64,000 bases of DNA from Merluccius polli (GCA_030340625.1 JAOPHQ010003977.1:368501-432500), one strand, 5' to 3'. Shown: positions 23,395-36,608, counted from the first letter of the stretch. Translations and numbers: made by a program. The notes: generated from the letters alone by a model not told the origin.

Positions 23395-23640
23395 TATATT
23401 CCATATAGTACAACATCTTCATATAATATACAAAGGTGGCTTAGTTGTGGTCTCATAATGTTGTTGTGCATGTTTCAATAATTAAGTAGCCTACTGTATT
23501 TTTTGAGTACATATAACATACTGCTCTGTTTTCATTGCACCATGATCCATAAAATACACCACCTTCATATAATATAAGTTGTTTGTTGTGGTCTTACAAC
23601 GTATGTGTGGTTCAATAGATAAGTACCGGTACTATATTTA
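23395..23640. repeat. diverged tandem duplication, about 147-bp unit
   Basis: TACAACATCTTCATATAATA with TTGTGGTCTCATAATG (from about 23405) is repeated as CACCACCTTCATATAATATA with TTGTGGTCTTACAACG (from about 23552). Confidence 0.6.
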
Positions 23641-24185
23641 TTGAGCTAAACAACACATTCCCATATTGTCTATCAATATTGTAAATAACTGTTATTGTCA
23701 GTGTAATTGTAATTGTGTAATTTTTTGATAAAGGACTGTATATTACTGCGTTGAACCTCAAAGCTGCATTTATACTTATCTGACCACTAGAGGGCATACA
23801 ATACACCTTTGCCCCCACCCAACAAAACAAGGCTGATTCTGCCATAAAGGACAGCTTCAATATAGACCAACGCATCTTGCTAAACGCATCACAAACCAAG
23901 AGGTCACTATCAGTAAAGCTGTCCACATTGTTTTTCAATCAGTGCTCTCATAATAATATACAGCTGGGAGTTATAACAGTAGGACGAGCTATGGGATGAC
24001 CGATGTCCCGTCGAGGGCAATTCAGCGACCCAATATCTTTTTTGAAGTGGATGAGTTATGTCTCGAATATACATTGACAGGACTTAATGTACAACATTTT
24101 AAACCATTGCCTTGACTTTTTGAGTTTTTATAATATGAGATAATAAAAACAATTTAGCAAAAATCAAATGTGTAAAAGTACATTT

Positions 24186-24262
24186 TGACAGGATAAATAA
24201 AAAATAAAAATAAAAAATAAAAAAATATATATATATATATATAATATAATTAAAAATATAAG
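24186..24262. repeat. A-rich/(TA)n tract next to exon C donor
   Basis: AAATAAAAATAAAAA followed by (AT)n. It starts 13 bp beyond the exon C donor on the gene strand. Confidence 0.9.
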
Positions 24263-24275
24263 TCAATAAACCTAC

Positions 24276-24430
24276 CACTGATGGTGGCTCTCTTGGGCAG
24301 TATGGTGACGGCCCCCACGGCAGCATCCTCTAGCTGGTGGATGGGACTGTTCTTTGCCCCCCAACTGTCGGAGCCAATCCACAAGAAGTGGCCCAACTGG
24401 TCGGCTCTCTTGCTAGCATTCAGAATACCC
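24276..24430 (-). CDS. grm7: group III metabotropic glutamate receptor (grm7-like), ligand-domain exon C
   Basis: Coding exon of 155 bp, read from 24430 down to 24276. The acceptor is GACTCCAG and the donor AGTG|GTAGGT, in phase with exon B. It encodes ILNASKRADQLGHFLW, then GSDSWGAKNSPIHQLED, then TILPKRATIS. The Asp of GSDSW matches the pocket Asp that contacts the ligand amino group in mGluR structures. KRADQ-GHFLW, HQ-ED and PKRAT resemble mGluR7, while WGAK-SPI and AVGA-TILPKRA resemble mGluR6, so paralogue identity is less certain than family. The next family exon (Gly-Phe-Asp..., containing a WFAE-type motif) was not found between 1 and 24275. Confidence 0.93.
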
Positions 24431-25364
24431 CTGGAGTCAAACACATATGATTACTCGGCAACTAATAGTCAAGGTCGTGTGTGTGTGCGCATGCGTGTAC
24501 TGTACATGCACGTACAGTGTAGGTAAATGTGACGTCTTTGCAATTAGACCCAGCCACCCATAGACTCATGCCTTGACCAATGGCAGCCTATAAAACCTGA
24601 TGTATAATACTCAATATAACACACTTTCAATTATATAAAGTACATGTGTAACCTATGTGTAAAAGTGATTTTAATAGTGTGACCTTTAATGCCATAGTCT
24701 GAGAGTTTGATAGTCATGTACAAGCGTGATGAAATCACGTTTATAGCATAAGGCTTGGGTCAAATACATTATTTCCTCCTAGGGCAATTTAAATGTTAAC
24801 AAGATTAACAACACACATTTGTAAGGACAACATTACTGTTCATGATTGCTATGTTAAACAATTTAATTTGCTTTTTAAACATTGACAATGGGCAGGTTTC
24901 TCTGGGTGTGGATTTTTTATGCTAATGATTGACTATCTTCATTGGCTGCTGTACAGGAAGGTTGGACATAGGCAGGAGAACATAGAGACAATATCATTTG
25001 TTGGGTGATAATTAAGGGTGACACCTCTGGACCAGCCAATGTAATCACAACACTTTGTGATATCGCAATGTGTTTGACAGAACCACAAATTGCTAAAATA
25101 TTGCAGAGCACATACATAAGGCTTTGTACAAAATGAGCCCTGACTATCATCATTGATGGGATACCATGATATATATTCGCACCATCTGGCTTGTTACCAT
25201 AATGCCACATTATTTGTATCGATGAAGCACTCGAAATGGCCTTTTGTGTTTGAAGGGTGCCATATAAATAACCTTTCCTTGCTTTGTGCCTTGTATTGCT
25301 GATGTTGGTCAACAGTCCAAGCAGGACTAGAGTTAAACCTAATAATAAGGATAAAACTGCTTAC
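24431..25364 (-). other. intron between mGluR exons B and C (0.93 kb)
   Basis: It begins GTAAGC at 25364 and ends GACTCCAG at 24431. Apart from a short TG/ACGT-rich stretch near 24475-24520 it is unique-looking AT-rich sequence. No other feature is seen. Confidence 0.85.
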
Positions 25365-25500
25365 CTGATGTCCTCATCTGAGGTGAAAAGGATGACGGCC
25401 CTGGCGTATCGTGTGTCCAGAAGCAGACGGATGATTTTATCAAAGTCAGAAGGTTTATGATCATGGGGGATTTTCAGAGACTGGGCGATACAGATCCCAC
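25365..25500 (-). CDS. grm7: group III metabotropic glutamate receptor (grm7-like), ligand-domain exon B
   Basis: Coding exon of 136 bp, read from 25500 down to 25365. The acceptor is CTCCAG and the donor ATCAG|GTAAGC. It enters in phase 1, completing the Gly codon started by exon A, and leaves two bases into an Arg codon. The translation contains GGICIAQSLKIP, then DFDKIIRLLLDT, then RAVILFTSDEDI, the lobe-2 segment of the mGluR ligand domain. The loop after KIP is two residues shorter than I recall for mammalian mGluR7 and has the mGluR4/6/8 length. Together with the exon A and C matches this suggests a diverged or duplicate grm7-like gene rather than a strictly conserved orthologue. Intron lengths are 28.6 kb to exon A and 0.93 kb to exon C. 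Confidence 0.93.
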
Positions 25501-25989
25501 CTGGAGGAGAGAAAAACAGGCAACCTCTTAACAGTGACTCAAGGATGGAGACATTTTTTTTTAAATAACTCCCTAGAATTTCTTCTGAAAGGTTGTGCAG
25601 TTAAGTTTGAAGCCATTAGAAGGAGCTTTAAAAAGAGGCAGACAAAAAGCACTGGAGCTTTCTTTTCAAATGCCCACCTACGATACCATGGACAGATTTA
25701 TTCAGGGTTGGAGAAGTAAGGAATCAAAAGTTTGTAGGTCTTAGTTCAAAAAGTGGACTTCTTGTATACTTCCTTCACACTCCACACATCTCCACTCCAC
25801 ATTAGACATAACTTTATTGTCTTCAATAGAAAATTGCTTTCTAAAATCAACTTTGCGGTTTTGATCACCAGTGTGGGAAATCAATTCATTTCAACATTAC
25901 ATACAAGGTTGATGACCATAACGTTGTAAAAGGAAAACAAAACACTGTCAACACCATGTGTTTGACTGCTTCTCAGAGCTCAATCACTA

Positions 25990-26106
25990 TTGGGGCAGTT
26001 AAGTAGGGGGTGACGGCATCTTGCGCAAGGACGCCTACAGGTAGACTGCAGACACTGGGGATCAAACCCAGCGCCTCCTTTGGGCAGTACACTATGCTGC
26101 CCCTCT
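25990..26106 (-). mobile_element. V-SINE-like fragment
   Basis: GACGGCATCTTGCGCAAGGA, then AGACTGCAGACACTGGGGAT, then CAAACCCAGCG (reversed B box) and a TGCTGCCCC end. Confidence 0.75.
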
Positions 26107-26109
26107 CTG

Positions 26110-27940
26110 TATCACTCTCAATAAACAGGTTTGGGAGAATATTTGAACCAAAGATGGAAGTTTCATATGCCTCATTGCTTGGCTGAAGAGGAGAAGAAGG
26201 GGATGAGTTCGTAGTTGTGGTCATTGGATACAGACAGCAGATCCAAGTCAATTCATCAACAAACTAATGAAAGCAACAAGCTTTTATTGTTAAATTAATC
26301 ACCACACCGTCACCATATAGTCAAAAGTTGTATTCCCCTTTCCTGGAAACGTTTCTTGGCAAGGATCAATCTTGGCATCACACATCTTTCTTTCAAATGA
26401 TAATTTACTCTAAATGATGATTTGCTCTAACATAATTGTTTCCTCTAAAATAATCCTCAAATGACCCTATTAATTCTCCCTTTATCAAGTTAATATCTTT
26501 AGTTATAGACTGACTGTCAGCCTTGCTATTGTCAAGGTTCCATGAGTGGTTTAACACCCATATTGGGAAAATATGAAAATGTAGTCACATGTCCCTGAAA
26601 GTGACTGTTATTTATCATAACTTATTACAATTGAAAATTGGCTGTGCATTTCTCAGCAGAAAATACGACAGATGCAGTTAAAGCCTCTGACAACCCGTCC
26701 AAAAATATCAGAAATGCATACATGATGTAAAAGTTAAGTGCCTTAATGTAGAAATGTTAGTTCAAAAAAATTCTGCTGATCAGCGCTATGGTCAGGACTG
26801 TGTGGAAGTGTCAGTGACACGCTTGATAGACATCTACCTCGCCACGCCTCCTTCAAATATTCTTACTACGAACCCAAAGTATAATATGAACACAACGTCG
26901 GAGAAGTATACAAATGTCCATATTTGCATTGCAATAATAAGTAATGAATAAAAAACAACAAGCTATGAATCAATACAATTTTATTTGTCATAGTTAGTTG
27001 CCATATCACCGTATCCTAAAGAAAGTCTGCATTACACATTCGTCCAATATGATGTTGAGAACGCACTCTCTGTCGGTAACAGTTGATAACAGAGATTGTG
27101 CCAGGTTGCTTTTATTACAGCAAAGCAACTAGTCTGTTGTGTTTGGTTTGCACACACTTCCACACCAGTCTGCGGGTCTGTACTGTCTTCTGTAGCTGTC
27201 AAAGACATTGTAATCCTCATCTTCACAGGATAAATAATTGTCATCTCCGTGAACCTGTGGTTTGGTTTCGCAAAAATACTATTTGCCGCAACCTTGCTAC
27301 ATGTATATAAGATGGAGTGGTATGTAAGATTCTTTATACATGAAAGCGAAAAGGTTTTGTTCAAACTCTCTCCGTTCGAGAGTTTAATGATGTCTTTAAT
27401 CCCGCCCAAATTTAACCTGTTATAAGAAAGCACACAAACAAAGACGTGACAACGGTTTGAATTTGGAATAAGATTCATTCCTATTACTTGTTTTAATGCT
27501 TATTAGATGTATAAATGGCCCTAAATGACATTTAAAACGAAAATGTGGATTTGGCACAAGATTTAAGGCACAAGCTTATTTGCTTGTAAGCCTGTTAAAT
27601 GTAGATGGGACATTGGCACCTCATTTGATGTTTGGTACAAGAATCCTTGACAATTAATGAAAGATGTTTTATCCAGACCTGACCTATTATACACAATTTC
27701 AATAGCAGCAAACTTGATCACCCACATCAAATCTCATACAACAACACTGGTGACTGTACACATCCACCTTGGCTTTTAATATTTTCCTTGCAATGTCTAC
27801 CCAACAAATGTTGTGAAATTGGAAACTGGTACATTTTAATAACTTGACTTTGTCATTGTCAGTCAAGGCCACCAGTTTCTGTCCAAAATGCACGTCAATG
27901 ACCACGAGGCGGATTGCTCTTTAATTGGCCCATTAACCCT
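26110..27940. other. no gene seen
   Basis: AT-rich intronic sequence. Open frames of 60-150 codons (for example 27032-27478 minus) have no recognisable motif or splice context. Confidence 0.5.
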
Positions 27941-28165
27941 GGCGGCCACATGCACACATATGTTGGCACGCACATACACACGCACAGCCCCCACACACAT
28001 ACATGCGAAGCCCACACAAACCAACACCATTTATCTCCCTGTGCCACTGTGAAGCTAATCCGCTAATGGGCACAGATTGTGGCCCCACCGCCACACGTGG
28101 CTTGCTGTAGGGAGTGTGGCGGCAGACATTAAGGCTTGAAGGACAGCCAGCCTTAATTGGCTTCT
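27940..28165. promoter_or_regulatory. possible conserved non-coding element (inference)
   Basis: A non-repetitive, G/C-balanced island in AT-rich intron. It holds GCTAATCCGCTAATGGGC (TAATCC is an OTX/CRX-type homeodomain core), CCACACGTGGC with an E-box, and an exact inverted pair TTAAGGCT/AGCCTTAA at 28130-28155 followed by TTAATTGG. Only cross-species alignment could confirm function. Confidence 0.25.
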
Positions 28166-28169
28166 TCTT

Positions 28170-29060
28170 CTTCTTATTCAGTGCCTGTTGATGTATTGCT
28201 TTTTTATTGAGGTGCTTGAAGAGAGATCGCAGGCTTCAGGGGAAATACATGTTAGTGATTCAGGGCACTTCTCATTATCACCTAGTGCAATTTACCATCC
28301 CTAACCCCAGAGGGCCTGGGAGGGAGCACTGCTACTGTGTCTGGGGTTTCTTCTGAAACTTCAGGCATGGTGGTTGATGCTTTGGTATTTGGCTCTTCAT
28401 TATTAACAAGCACTTTGTATTAAAACTTAAGGGACTCTTTTTGGTGGTTGTGGTTGATGTTTTACTTGGTGAGTGTTGAGAATAATGACAAGTTTATTAT
28501 TTTTAATGACTGATGTTCCTGCATTATTATAATATATGATCTACTGTATATATACTACATGTTTAATATATTAGTGAGAGATTGATATAGGTATGAATGC
28601 ATGTTGACTTGCATAGAGCTATAGCTATAGACTAGAGCTGTTTAACAACAGGACACAGTAGTAACTGAGTGAGATCAAGCTACAGAATTAGAAATAGTGA
28701 ACCTTCAGTTATCTGATAGAAAAGAGAGATTGGAAATAGTTTCCCCTGATACATTAAAGTCATCGTATCTAAACCCCAGCATCAACAATTCTGCCGATAA
28801 TGTAGTGTTTGAGTGTCAAAACACCCATGTTGACAAAATATTGGTCATGTGATGCTCTTTATAGATGTTTCTCTAAAATATAGTTTTGATCAAGTTGGTT
28901 TTGTAGTCGTAGCTGTAAAAGCTAACCGAGGACAAGTTATATACTGGGGGTAAAATACGGTCTTAGCCCGCTTGCTCTATTTTGAAATCTAAATCTAATC
29001 TATTTTGAAATCTCTAGCTCCTCAATTTTACAAACCAGAATTGCATTGGTATATTGCATT
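28170..29060. other. no gene seen
   Basis: AT-rich sequence with a (CTT)n stub at 28161-28178. No repeat family is recognised. Confidence 0.5.
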
Positions 29061-29075
29061 TGTAACTGCATTTGA

Positions 29076-29473
29076 GCAGTGGTTTCCAACCTTGGGGTCG
29101 GGACCCCACTTGGGGTCTCCTGATATGCATATGGGGTCGCAGGAGAATGCTGACATAAGCTATAGATATTTGATGATCCATTTTAGCAAACCATTTTAAA
29201 AGTCACATAGACATCCTGTATATATACAAACTAACTGCCTAATAATTCATAGCCATGAGAAAACTACTACTGTCACTTAGTGTGTAGTAGAGCGATGCGA
29301 TTATTTTCACTGGGACATCGATATTACCAGCAGATGTTGATTGGGTAAAAACAATTTGTGTGGAAGCAGATGCAGAAAAATAGAGTTGGGGTTGCAAACA
29401 TTCAGCAGGCAGAGATAGATAGTCACAGATAGAAATGGGGTCACAGGCCAAAAAAGGTTAGGACCATATACTG
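29076..29473. mobile_element. hAT-type non-autonomous element
   Basis: The left end CAGTGGTTTCCAACCTTGGG and GTCGGGACCCC is mirrored by a right end whose complement reads CAGTATATGGTCCTAACC, ending TGTGACCCC. Flanking 8-mers CATTTGAG and CAATAGAG match at 6 of 8 positions, as expected for an old 8-bp hAT target duplication. Confidence 0.65.
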
Positions 29474-30306
29474 CAATAGAGGGTCTTTCAAACCACATTT
29501 TACCATTTGGTAATTTTTTTAGAATTTATTTAAAATATAACAAAAACATATTTCAATTTACAATTTACTTATTTATATTTATTTTTTTATTTTATTTTTT
29601 ATTTTTTTCCCCGGTCCTGTCAATCCTGCTTTTTTTAAATTAAAAGCTCATTTCGATCAATCTTCGATTTAAAAGTGGAATTGTGACACCCCTAACTATG
29701 GGTAATATTGCTTTGGCTTTACATTCTATTTAGCTTTAGGAGAGTGAAATGACTATAACAGATATACCTTATCTATTACATTTGTCAAAACTCTCATCAA
29801 ACTGTCATGACAATTTGCTTCCCCCTCCTAATCTCAAATTCAATTGAAAAACTGCATTATGGAAGATCAAATATATGTAGTCGGTGAGGGTATTCAGTGT
29901 GGGTTCTGCATTTTATAAAAAAAATAAATGAATAAAACATTTGACTTGGGCTATGCGGTAGTCTAGTGGCAGCCCCCCCCACTTGATTGCATGGTTCATT
30001 TGTACCATGGGTGCATTCATTTGTTGTTGCATATTCCTTCTCTCTTATTATTCCTGGTTTGACAATTGTGTTCATATCCCCTGCCGTGCCCATAGGAAGG
30101 GGTAGTAGTAGAAGCATGTAGCATGTAGAAAAGAAAATAGTTTAATAAACTGCACATGTGCATTTCGGTAAGGGAGTTGGAGAGTGTTTGTGTGCTATCC
30201 TCACAAGCAGATTTGTCAATACATACATGTCTATCACTTTTTAACCAATACATTTTTACTATTGAGTAATTTAGCTTTCATCTAAAGAAACTTGATCACA
30301 TATACA

Positions 30307-30418
30307 TGTAATGTTTAGCAGCAGGTAGGAGTTAGGCAACATTGGGGTTCAAACCCAGCACTTTTTCTAACCACTAACACACACCCTAACCACTATATTA
30401 CCACTAACCTGCCACGCC
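30307..30418 (-). mobile_element. V-SINE-like fragment
   Basis: TTTAGCAGCAGGTAGGAGTT, then GGGGTTCAAACCCAGCAC (reversed B box) and CTAACCACTATATTACC (reversed A-box region). Confidence 0.65.
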
Positions 30419-30419
30419 T

Positions 30420-32240
30420 ATTTGATGTCTGGAATCATGTAGTCATCAGCACCAAACCCTAACACAACATGTCTTAACAATTCATTGTTTGTAAAACGTT
30501 ACAGATTTTACTCCCACTTCACAGAGTCACAAATCACTACTATGCCAACTAGTAGTATGCATGTAAACAAAGGTTCAGAATATAATTAAACTCAACCACT
30601 AAATCAGCAGCTTAAAAAAAACCAGATGAACCCCAGCACACGATAACCTCCAATTAGATAGACATGACAAGCTAGATTACCTTCATAATGACTACGACAG
30701 TGCTCATTGGCTCCTTCACCTTGCGTGGACGCATTACATGACAGAGGGAGGCTCGAGCTTTGACTTATCGATTGCATGGTAATCCCCTCTCCAAGGCATG
30801 ACAAATCCATCACAGAGACCCTCACCAGAGAAGGCATGTTTGCCGTCATATCATGTCAATTTCAAACTGCCACTGTGGCACATGCTTTCTTCTTTGATAC
30901 AGACTACCTCTCAGTTTCCATAGTGATTGTTTTCTGTTACGGCCAGTGGCTTTGTCTTTGTGAATGTTGCTGTGATGCCAGTAATGTTGTACTCATTATG
31001 TGACATCACAACTTTGTTTAGTTTCATTGTTGCCAAAGTACGCTGATGATTAATATAAGTAATGATTGGTTTCTGTATCAAATATCAAAGATGAGCCATT
31101 GGACAGTTTTTGTGTTGTTATTTTCCATCAGAAATAGATCATGGCTGATTTCTTGAGAAAGGATGAATGGAAAAGACATGACATGAAGTTCAATGAAGAC
31201 AAACTGGAACGCCACCAATAAAACAATGAACTAAACACAGCTGTTCTTGTTACTAGAATATACAATGATTTATAGAGCATTTATAGAGATTAATAGAGCA
31301 ATTGCTATTCATAGAGCAGCCAATTGTGTGTCTATGGTGATCATAACTCTAATACCTGATAGGTACCAAAATGAATAAGCAAGGAAAGGAAATTCTAGTG
31401 ACTGAGTGTTGGGACTCCAGACAGAAAGGTCGCCAGTTGATTCCTCCCCTATCTGACCTACACCACTCAGGGCTCTGTGCTGACTTTTTTCCCTGCGAGC
31501 ACTGTGCTCCTAAGTTGAAATTGTAGGGGCACAGTCGACAAAAGTACGTGCACAACTAGAGGGATTACACTTACAATAAAGAACAGTTATATTGGGCTGC
31601 TGCATTTCTATTTTTAAGTGATACATGAAAAATACATGCAAACAAAAATAAAGCATCTCTGTACCAGTGCCCATTATCATTCTCAAACATATTCTCAAAT
31701 GTCAACCATAACCGAGCTTTTGCAGCTTGTCTTCTGAACCGTTTACTGGACATCCATTTTCCAACCGAGCTAGAATTGTTATTGCGATTCTGGGGGCATT
31801 CTTGTTTATGGCAAAGTGGAAGTGCGCTCCAGTTCCGGGGTTTAACATGGACGGACACACAGGGGAACGGGAGAAATGCATTGGCGTTGAGGTGTATAAG
31901 TATGTTATCAGCTTCACATCAGATCCTGACATTCCTGCTTAAAATCTGAACCTATTTGTTGGACGTTACAGCAACATATTTTGAAAGCGGGAATCATAAC
32001 AATGAAAACTTTCCAGGTGAAATATATTTCCTGGAGTTTGTGTTTTGTTTTTGGTGCATCGCCAGCTTCCAACTCCTGGCCTAACTTTAGTGTAAAAAGC
32101 ACCCGGTCTCTACTGCTGCAATAGACACCTTTGCAGCGATGTTAACGGTTGGGATTATTTTGCAAGCAGTTGCCAGTTGCAAGCAGTTTTGTTGCAAATC
32201 TTTGGTGGTAAACACGGTAAATGGGGTGAAACAGATTTAT
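30420..32240. other. no gene seen
   Basis: Intronic sequence. The plus frame at 31727-31942 (71 codons, hydrophobic centre) and its antisense frames have no recognised domain. Confidence 0.45.
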
Positions 32241-32248
32241 GAACTACA

Positions 32249-32305
32249 CATTTACATTTAAGGCATTTAGCAGACACTTTTGTCCAAAGTGACTTACAAC
32301 TTCTA
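32249..32305 (-). mobile_element. V-SINE-like 3' module
   Basis: CATTTACATTTAAGGCATTT, then AGCAGACACTTTTGTCCAAA and GTGACTTACAA, the reversed conserved 3' end and tail. Confidence 0.8.
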
Positions 32306-32887
32306 TTGGAATGTGTGAAGTGTGATATTGGCGGCTATTTCCTTGGTCAGACGGCAAACCTATCGTGCTATGTGTGAAAGCAAAAACGGGTTATCTATTT
32401 ATTTTAAATTCTAAAATAGAAATTCCACTCACACATGTGCTCCTAAATGCAAATACAGAATTTCTACTAGCATATGCGAGCAAAATGGTCGCACTGTCGA
32501 GCCCTGACACTACTGGAAAAAGCTCTGTGCTGGTCTTTATATTTAATATTTTATGTTTCACCTGACCTTCACCTCTGTGAGGTGGAACTGAGGGTAGAGC
32601 AACAGGGAAGCAATCTGTCCAACACAGACCAGAACAGACCAAGGAACCAGCAGTCTGGTCTGCACAGCGAGTAGGGCACGACAAGACAGCTAAGGAGAGA
32701 ACAACCTCCCATGACAATACCATGGTGCCTTCTAAGAGGAGTCTGAGAGAACTTTTTACTCTTTTTTTTCTTCTTCTTTTTTTTCATCTATTTATTACTA
32801 TATTTGTATTATATTTATTATATGTGTTACTGTGTTTAAGTGACTTAGGTGATAATTAGATGGTAATTTAGCTTAATCATCTTGAAA

Positions 32888-32937
32888 ACCTTTCTGCTGG
32901 GAGTCAAACACTCTAACCACGAGACTATCCTGTCTCG
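32888..32937 (-). mobile_element. SINE tRNA-like head fragment
   Basis: CTGCTGGGAGTCAAACACTC, then TAACCACGAGACTATCCTG, a reversed B-box/A-box pair with no body. Confidence 0.55.
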
Positions 32938-33496
32938 TTTAAACATTGCAAGTCTAAGGTAGTTGGTAGGGGTATTTTAATGTATAAATAGTCAAGAATA
33001 ACCTGGAGGATCTCTGCATATTACCAACCAGTACAAGCAATACTATCTATGGTATGGGCCAGCCAGCCAGCGCACATAAAGAGACAGGACTCATGGACCT
33101 CTGCCCTTACGCAGAATTTATCGGTATCAGCCCTGTCTAAATATTGATCCTGGTAATCATTCTTGGAATAATCTATGTCCATATCTATGAGATCTGGGAC
33201 AAGGGTTGGCGGTGGTGAGGATGGGGGGTGGTGGAGAGGGTGAGATGGGACTGAGTTATGACTTCATTCAACGCCAAAGCGCTGAGCCGTGGAGTTATGG
33301 CACACAGAGCGTCAAAACTAACAAGGTCGCAATGGCGGAGGAGAACACCGTCAAGGTTGACCACTGCTCGGGTGTCGGAAACCCGAAATGCACAAACTCC
33401 AATCTGTGCGCATATTGGGGTTACTGTGAACGGGAACGATAGGTTTTAACCTCAGTTACGCAATGTGACTCGGTACAAGTACATGTTGAATTGAAG

Positions 33497-33705
33497 CAAG
33501 GTGGTAACATAGTGTAGTGGCTATGTGTTCGACTCAAGGCCTAAAAAGTACTGGATTCAAGTCTCCAATGTCAGCAGTTTACCTGTAAGCATAATTGAGA
33601 ATGCCCTAACCCCTACATGCTCCTTAATGACATGTATCTGAATTCACTGTAAGTCACATTGGATAACAGAGTCTCTGATGAATGACTAAATAGTGAATAG
33701 AAGTA
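33497..33705 (+). mobile_element. V-SINE-like retroposon, near full length
   Basis: The tRNA-like head has an A-box region TAGTGTAGTGGCTATG and a B-box-like GTTCGACTCAAGG. The body includes CCTAACCCCTACATGCTCC. The 3' module is TGTAAGTCACATTGGATAAC, then GAGTCTCTGATGAATGACTA. It is the best plus-orientation copy in the window. Confidence 0.8.
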
Positions 33706-34304
33706 CAACGCAATGCAAAGAGGCTGGTACTAAAGAGGCTTTGTCACCCTGACAAGACACATTTTGCCAGACATAATGTACTACAGAAACTGTGGGAGCT
33801 AGACTGGAACCAATTCAGATTATAGCGTTTCTACTGTTTTTCAGGACAGCGTAAGAAATGTATCACCCTGATGGGACTCCTAAACTAAGGACATGAGAAG
33901 TAGAGCTCACAGTTAGTCCTCGCCTGTTCCTCGAGGGAGGCCATTTTGAAAGGATGACCTTTTGACCGCCCGCCACCACCGATCCACCAGCATCCATTTG
34001 CCTCTCTTTCCTCCTCTCTTAGTGTCTCACCCTTTTAAAAGTACCAAGTCCCCAACTCAGTGCCCTAGGGTCATTGCCACATTCAATTTTAATACACAGA
34101 GAACGCATGTACGCACACACTCACACAAGAAAACGTTTTTTTTTTTCAACTGACGTACTTTCTGTGTAACAAATGATGTACATTACAAATATTACTCCTC
34201 CTCCTTAGTCTCAAAAGGCTGTCTGCCTTAAGTGGGCCAACTAGTGAACAAACCTTCTATGATGAACAAAACTGAATGGATTCCAATGTGAGCACTCACA
34301 CCTG

Positions 34305-34360
34305 CACACACACACACACACACACATACAGATACATGGGTGAAATACTCATGCACAGTA

Positions 34361-34399
<39 letters not shown>

Positions 34400-34525
34400 C
34401 AGACATACACACAGACACACATTAAATACACACAGTAGATACACACACACCCACACACACACACAAATAAACATGCATGAAATACTCACACACAGTACAC
34501 ACACTTGCACACATCACACACAAAC
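34305..34525. repeat. (CA)n-rich region
   Basis: Several (CA)n runs, the longest at 34361-34398, joined by CAGTAGACAC/CAGTACAC segments. Confidence 0.92.
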
Positions 34526-34529
34526 ACAC

Positions 34530-36180
34530 ACACATGAAAAAAACATATTTTATATTACATTCGGATCTCTCTGTACATTTGCATATTTACTTTGCGGTCT
34601 GCATACGAATGCCTGAATCAAATTTATCCAAGACGATTTGTACTGTATATAAAACACAGGTGGAAACTGGATTTAACGGTGCATTTTAATCTTGGCTTTA
34701 TCTGTGACCGAAATGCTTCCAAAAACAACAACCAAACAACAACAAAAACACAACCTGTCACATTCATTGTTTCGGAAAATGATGAGCCATCATGGAAATA
34801 TTAGGGCGTTTGATCAAGCAGTCTATAAACGGTGTGCTTTGAGAGCAGATGAATCACAAAGAAGCTTTCATCTGTACCACTACAGCCCGGCCATCTGGAC
34901 TATCAAAGCGCTGCATTTGTATGCAGGCTGCGGAGAATACGCCACAAGCTGACTGCGCTGGCTAACTGTGTATTGCCAATAGTGATGGTCAACTTCAGGG
35001 CAGAGCTTTTGGCATGCTGAGATTTACAGTGGTAAATTGGTGTTAGCATATGTCGAAGCAGTCATTCGTGACAGTTTGGAAAATAAATATATTTTATGCT
35101 CTCGCGAATCAATATGTTGTGCTTTGAACAATTTAATGCTTGAGTGAACATATATACATTCATAAGCTGAAGCAAATCTTGGATGCAAAAACAGACAAAC
35201 TAGAAAATGATGTGTAGCTATGTAAATATATATATATTTGTGCCTCGCTAGCTTGCTCTTAGGGAGTGATATATCATTTTCAAGGCTGTGTTTAGGTGAA
35301 GGCTTGTAATAGCCATTTGTGGTAAAATATTATTTGTTTACTGGTGTGTGTATTTTGCCTTAAAAAACTCAAGCTTTGGTGTTCTGGATACCATCAGCGT
35401 AGCTGGGAATTGAAGTGGTTTTGTGAGTAAAATAATTTATTATGTGGTTAATCCTGCTCAGTAGCCACTTAGATGAAACAAATAAAAAGGTGTTAAATGC
35501 TTGCATGTCACACAGCCACGTTTTGACATATCGCATATTGAAAGCCTTTATAGCTCAGCCAGCTAATGGCTCCAATGGCTAATGGCTCTTATTGGTAAAA
35601 TCAGTAATGTAGCCTACCACAATGCATTTTGCAAACTTTCTTGTTTCCTTTTGTCGTTTCCCTTCCATTCACCACCACTTCCTCACTATCCACTGCAACT
35701 TTCCTCCTTTCACTTCCATTCCTTAACTCCTCAACATCTTCCCTTAAGTCCTATCTTGCTACCAATTTCTGCCTTCCTATCCACGGGAGCGAGAGCCTAG
35801 TTAATGTGAACCTATAAATCGGACAGCAATACCTTGAGAAAAATCAAAGACATTTGTTTTTTATTGAACGCGCGACTCCAATGTTTCAGATCAATGAGCT
35901 GGGCCCGGCCGTTTGGAAGTAGTTCGGCTGGCAATTTGGCTGACAGAAGGCTACAGCACAGCGCAGAGGACAAACAACATCTGATGAAGTGAGGGAGATA
36001 AACTATTCAGGGCCAACTGTAAAATAAATCACAGTAGTAGACCAGGAAATCACATGAGGAGGAAAAGGCCTAAATTGGGTCAGAGTATCTAAATAAAAGT
36101 TGAACAAAAGCAAACACAATTGAATAGAGAGACTGGTATAGACCAATAAATTGGAGAGAGGGGGACATTGAGAAAAATAC
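34530..36180. other. no gene seen
   Basis: Complex, non-repetitive sequence at 34560-35060 and 35830-36000 could be conserved non-coding DNA, but I cannot test it. 35640-35770 is pyrimidine-rich. Confidence 0.4.
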
Positions 36181-36480
36181 AAAGCGAGAGATAAAAAGAG
36201 AGTGAAAGATCGAGAGGAATACACATAGAGAGAGATAGAGAGGTAGTTAGAATCAGAGGACAGCACAGTAAAAAGAAAGACAAAAGAGGGATATAATTGG
36301 ATGAAATAGGAATTGATTTAGACAAAAACAATCCTGCCAGAATGCGAACAGGGGAGACATTGCAACAATAGAGACACCTATTTTGACAGGTGGAGAAAAA
36401 AAAGAGAAAGTATAAGAACAAGAGTGAGAGTATATTAGGTACAGAGGGAGTTGGGAGAGAGGGAGAGAGAGGGAACAGAG
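36170..36480. repeat. GA-rich low-complexity region
   Basis: Scattered GAGAGA, GATAGAGAG and GGGAGAGAGAG stretches. Leu/Ser-rich minus frames are by-products. Confidence 0.85.
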
Positions 36481-36608
36481 GAAGGTGTTTTACTTCCAAC
36501 ACAATGGAGATAAGGGCTTTGTTCTCTCCAGGGGTTGCTGTGGCAACAAGACCCGCACGCGCCCATACAATATTCTCAAAATGGATGACCCATCCTCTGT
36601 GAACCATA

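Noticed and set aside
1..24275. Next mGluR exon (after PKRATIS-G)
   Set aside because: I searched the minus strand by eye for the WFAE/NFNCKL region and found no match, so it is presumed outside the window.
31727..31942. Small membrane protein frame
   Set aside because: It overlaps open antisense frames, has no family resemblance and no splice or promoter context.
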